From positions 66,888,807 through 66,952,806 of the forward strand of contig CM034537.1 in assembly GCA_020002185.1 (NCBI GenBank): a stretch of 64,000 nt of DNA, read 5' to 3'. This DNA comes from Paraescarpia echinospica (Eukaryota > Annelida > Polychaeta > Sabellida > Siboglinidae). The notes below the pieces were generated by a model. The model was not told where the DNA came from. It was given only the letters and a program-made list of their open reading frames with translations, and made no database searches. Below, piece after piece: positions 40,484 through 64,000 of the stretch; within the stretch, counting starts at the first letter, position 1; each line of letters opens with the position of its first letter. The position numbers were made by a program, and so were the translations under genes.

Positions 40484-41979
40484 GCGACCACAGGCGTCAG
40501 CAAAGGCAAGGCTGGATTCTCATAGGCTCATAACAGTGTCAGACGCTTAAAGCAATCACGTGTTGTAAGGGCGGCCGTGCGTAACAGTACAAGAAGTCCT
40601 CGGGCGACACGGGTCGTAAGGGAAATGATACGTAACTGCCAGACGTCACAACACGAGCTGTAACTTCCTGTATCAGTGTACGAGTTGTGCTAGGTATCAG
40701 TGTCAGATGACAGTAACAGACAGTGTCAGTAACAGTCCCAGACGACCGTAACAATGTCAGTGACCCGAGAGCCGTCTGTCCGGATCTAGATGGTACTGTC
40801 CACGTCTTACCCTTTAACGTCGAGTGCGAGTCTTGCTGCTCTTGCATTCCGTCGAGGAAAACAGAACGTGGCGTGCATAAGCCTCGTGCTTCTTGCTAAC
40901 AGTGCTCGGTCGACTGAGCTCTTGCCATATCTATGCAACCAAGCGTTGAATAGCGTTCCAGATTATTACTGGAAATTTAGAAACTGTTGGACTGGTTATG
41001 AACGTAACAAACCAAGGTCATTACCATAAATAGGCCTGCAAAAGGTGGATTATATAATATAATAAAGACTGCTATTGGCGTTGAAGTACTTGACAAAACC
41101 CAAGAGACAGTTTTAACCCAGGCTAAAATAGGCCTGGTTAACATGATGACAACACTCCACTCTGAGGAAGGGCCTGTGTGTACGATGACAACACTCCACT
41201 CTGAGGAAGGGCCTGTGTGTACGGTGACAACACTCCACTCTGAGGAAGGGCCTGTGTGTGTATACGGTGACAAGTAATGCCATATAATGCATGTTTTGGG
41301 CAATGCAAACGTTTTTAATATTTTACATGAAATAAAAGGCATCCTAAACATCAAATATACAAAGTTTGTTATCAATGGCATTGGCCATTGTTTAGCCCAC
41401 TAGCCAGTCCTAAGCGTTGCATGTTATTTCGTTTCATATTATCGTGTGCCTTGTGTGTGTGGAATCACACATTGGCTCGACTGCTTCGTTTAAACTCTTA
41501 TTTGGCGAGTTTGCTGAAGAGTCGATTTCATTGGTTAGTTTCACCGATTCAGAGTAACCAATCATTTTCGTCACAACGCTAGTGCGCAACAAAAAGTGGC
41601 GCCACACTACGGAGCATAATAAATATCTGAGCAGTGTGGCGCCACACCGTGGATAACAACAACGTCATAAAGAGTACTGGTTTTAATTTTTTTTGAACAT
41701 TTATAAACAAAATCAGCTGATACAACAAGCGTTGTTGACAGACGACAACAAGCACAGCAGCTAAACTTTGCTCATATGAAATCACATACTGAAAAGGGTA
41801 CACTGTTTGAACAATCATTTATAAATTATAACAGATAATTTATACAGCACCAAAAAATTAATTAATGCATTCAAGGTGCATAACAATAACATAATAACAA
41901 TATGTGGAAATATACACATTTTATTTACAACACGCCTTAAAAAGTGTCCAAATCCTTGTTTGTCCAATTATATTTACAC
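40484..41979. other. Profilin 3' flank
   Basis: No gene seen. About three tandem copies of a ~40-base unit (CACTCCACTCTGAGGAAGGG) lie at 41143-41270. Two short palindromes, around TGGCGCCACACT (about 41595) and GTGTGGCGCCACAC (about 41634), lie close together. Confidence 0.55.
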
Positions 41980-42199
41980 TATACCTGCCAACTATCCCGG
42001 AATTTCTGGGAGTCTCCCTGATAATGGGTATATCTCCCAGAATGTAGGTAAATCTTCCGGATTTTCGCTTTCTCCAACAGCACCACCCACCCCATCTTCC
42101 AATGTCGTCACCCAAGAAAGCGCAACACCACATGCTGAACGGCTGGTCCGCAAGAAATGTGATGATGAATCTCCCAGAATAAAAAAGTTGGCAGGTATA
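41980..42199. mobile_element. MITE with TATACCTGCCAACT inverted ends
   Basis: Left end TATACCTGCCAACT, right end AGTTGGCAGGTATA, perfect inverted repeats; 220 bases; no coding. The interior is shared in inverted orientation with 10279-10589. The palindromic TATA at both ends hides the exact target duplication (TA possible). Confidence 0.75.
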
Positions 42200-42474
42200 C
42201 CATACAATTGCTACACAAAAGTTGTTTCTGGCTCAGTAAAGGATTCGCTCCCCTTCCTCTTAATGAGTGCCTGTCCCTTTGCCGGCATCTAGCCTGCAAC
42301 CTTCTGACTTTCAGGGGGCATCACGTTTTTCCAAACATTGGAAACCATCTCCCACAACACATTTTGAAAAAAGCCTTTAAACCTAGAAACAACAGTCCAG
42401 TCGAGGCTTCTTATGGTGTATCCAAAAGAGAAATACAACTGTTAGGTTCAATTTGGTGACATTTGTCGATGTAG

Positions 42475-42955
42475 TGGGTGCTAGCTGGAAGGGCCTCCTG
42501 TAGACGTGTAGTGGGTGGTGTAGATGTGTAGTGGGTGGTGTAGATGTATAGTGGGTGGTGTAGTGGGTCGTGTAATGGGTGGTGTAGACGTGTAGTGGGT
42601 GGTGTAGATGTGTAGTGGGTGCTGTAGACGTGTAGTGGGTGGTATATATGTGTACTGGGTGGTGTAGACGTGTAGTGGGTGGTGTAGACGTGTAGTGGGT
42701 GGTGTAGTGGGTGGTGTAGACGTGTAGTGGGTCGTGTAGACGAGTAGTGGGTGGTGTAGACGTGTAGTTGGTGGTGTAGTTGTGTAGTGGGTGGTGTAGA
42801 CGTGTAGTGGGTGGTATAGATGTACTGGGTGCTGTAGATGTGTAGTGTGTGGTGTAGATGTGTAGTGGGTGCTGTAGATGTGTAGTGGTGCTGTAGATGT
42901 GTAGTGGGTGGTGTAGACGTGTAGTGGGTGCTGTAGATGTAGATGTGTAGTGGTG
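42475..42955. repeat. ~20-bp minisatellite downstream of the RNF31 stop codon
   Basis: Tandem GTGTAGTGGGTGGTGTAGAC units with variants, in the inferred 3'UTR of RNF31. The distal edge (GTGCTAGCTGGAAGGGCCTC at about 42478) looks like a degraded copy of the stop-codon region (GTGCTAGCTGAGAGAACTAG at 42954). Confidence 0.85.
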
Positions 42956-63284
<20,329 letters not shown>

Positions 63285-63749
63285 CTGAAAATGCAATACG
63301 TAAAATATTATAAATATAATTTTAAACACACTAATAAATTTGTTATAATATTATTATCACAAATAATGAAGTGGGTGTGCAGAATAATGCAGACAATAAT
63401 TCTACCTACTGGTCCTCAAGTCAATCAATCAAACAAAATATACTATATTAATCCCGGCAGACATTCTTTATCAATTAAAAACAGCCCAAAGTATTGCTAG
63501 CATGAATACACTGTCATCACTACACATGTTGGAAGCTTGTTTAAATCCGAAAGTGGATTTAATAACAAGTTACATGTATTTCATTGCATTACTGAGCTGC
63601 AAGAAACGACGCAGCAAGTTACAAATAAAACAAGAGAATTTATGAATAAATTTACTGTCTGGCATAGGAATAGAAATTATATAATAATAATAATAAAAAT
63701 GTATATAAAACATTATAAAACATTAACTTCATAGCAGTTTATCTTTATG

Positions 63750-63998
63750 AGAAGATCACGGTGGAAGTCAAGAAAAGAAGATGGAAATGGATTGAGCATG
63801 TGCTTAGAAAAAATAAAGACAGTCACTGCTAGATAGTGCTAACTTGGTTGCCAGAAAGGAAGTAGAAAGTGGGTAACCATAAGATAACCAGGCGGCTAAC
63901 CGTTGAGAAAGCCAGACAACAACTGGGATGGGAAACATGGAAAGAAGCCTAGAGGGTGGCCTGCGACTGGATAAACTGGTGGAGATGCACTGCAACAT
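63750..63998 (+). mobile_element. LINE fragment, 3' part of ORF2
   Basis: Forward frames read VKKRRWKWIEHVLRKNKDS and, further on, TRRLTVEKARQQLGWETWKE. This is the terminal motif of RTE/Jockey-group proteins (R-R-W-x-W-I-G-H-V-L-R). Stops interrupt it. It runs to the window end. Confidence 0.7.
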
Positions 63999-64000
63999 TA

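Overview
The window is animal genomic DNA: spliced genes with GT-AG introns, many transposable elements of several classes, and a very heavy load of microsatellites and minisatellites. The gene content (a SUMF2-like protein, a profilin and the linear-ubiquitin ligase HOIP/RNF31) is metazoan. The repeats (CR1/L2-type LINEs, a Penelope-like element with GIY-YIG, piggyBac, hAT, tRNA-derived SINEs, and minisatellites built from exon edges) fit a marine invertebrate. A cephalochordate (amphioxus) is my best guess, but it is only an inference.

Layout. 1-1.8 kb: the reverse-strand 5' part of a LINE. 1.9-6.65 kb: the last six exons of a forward-strand SUMF2-like gene, its upstream exons lying before the window. 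One of its exon-5 donor junctions has been amplified into a 38-bp minisatellite. 6.7-13.2 kb: pyrimidine tract, a damaged forward LINE (8.4-10.25 kb), a MITE and microsatellites, with no host gene seen. 13.3-20.97 kb: a decayed Penelope-like element with an unusual cargo (a NADAR-like domain and an SGNH-hydrolase domain ahead of the reverse transcriptase), split by an apparently intact piggyBac element and cut at its 3' end by a reverse-strand CR1 LINE (20.97-26.6 kb). That CR1 is itself split by a non-autonomous hAT element. 26.94-35.76 kb: a head-to-tail duplication of a ~4.4-kb segment made only of repeats. 37.4-38.4 kb: SINE and LINE fragments. 38.5-40.5 kb: a two-exon profilin gene on the forward strand.

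42.96-63.28 kb: thirteen 3' exons of an RNF31 (HOIP) orthologue on the reverse strand, all phase-compatible. They cover a large repetitive exon, UBA-like helices, RING1, IBR, RING2 with its catalytic Cys, and the C-terminal linear-chain domain. The N-terminal exons (PUB and zinc fingers in relatives) must lie beyond 64 kb. The introns hold at least eight tandem arrays and several LINE or SINE insertions.

The most striking themes are (1) minisatellites whose unit contains the exon edge and splice site, seen repeatedly in both RNF31 and SUMF2, and (2) the Penelope-like element carrying NADAR and SGNH domains with nested younger transposons. The host genes have no obvious joint function: SUMF2 acts in the ER lumen, profilin on actin, and HOIP makes linear ubiquitin chains.
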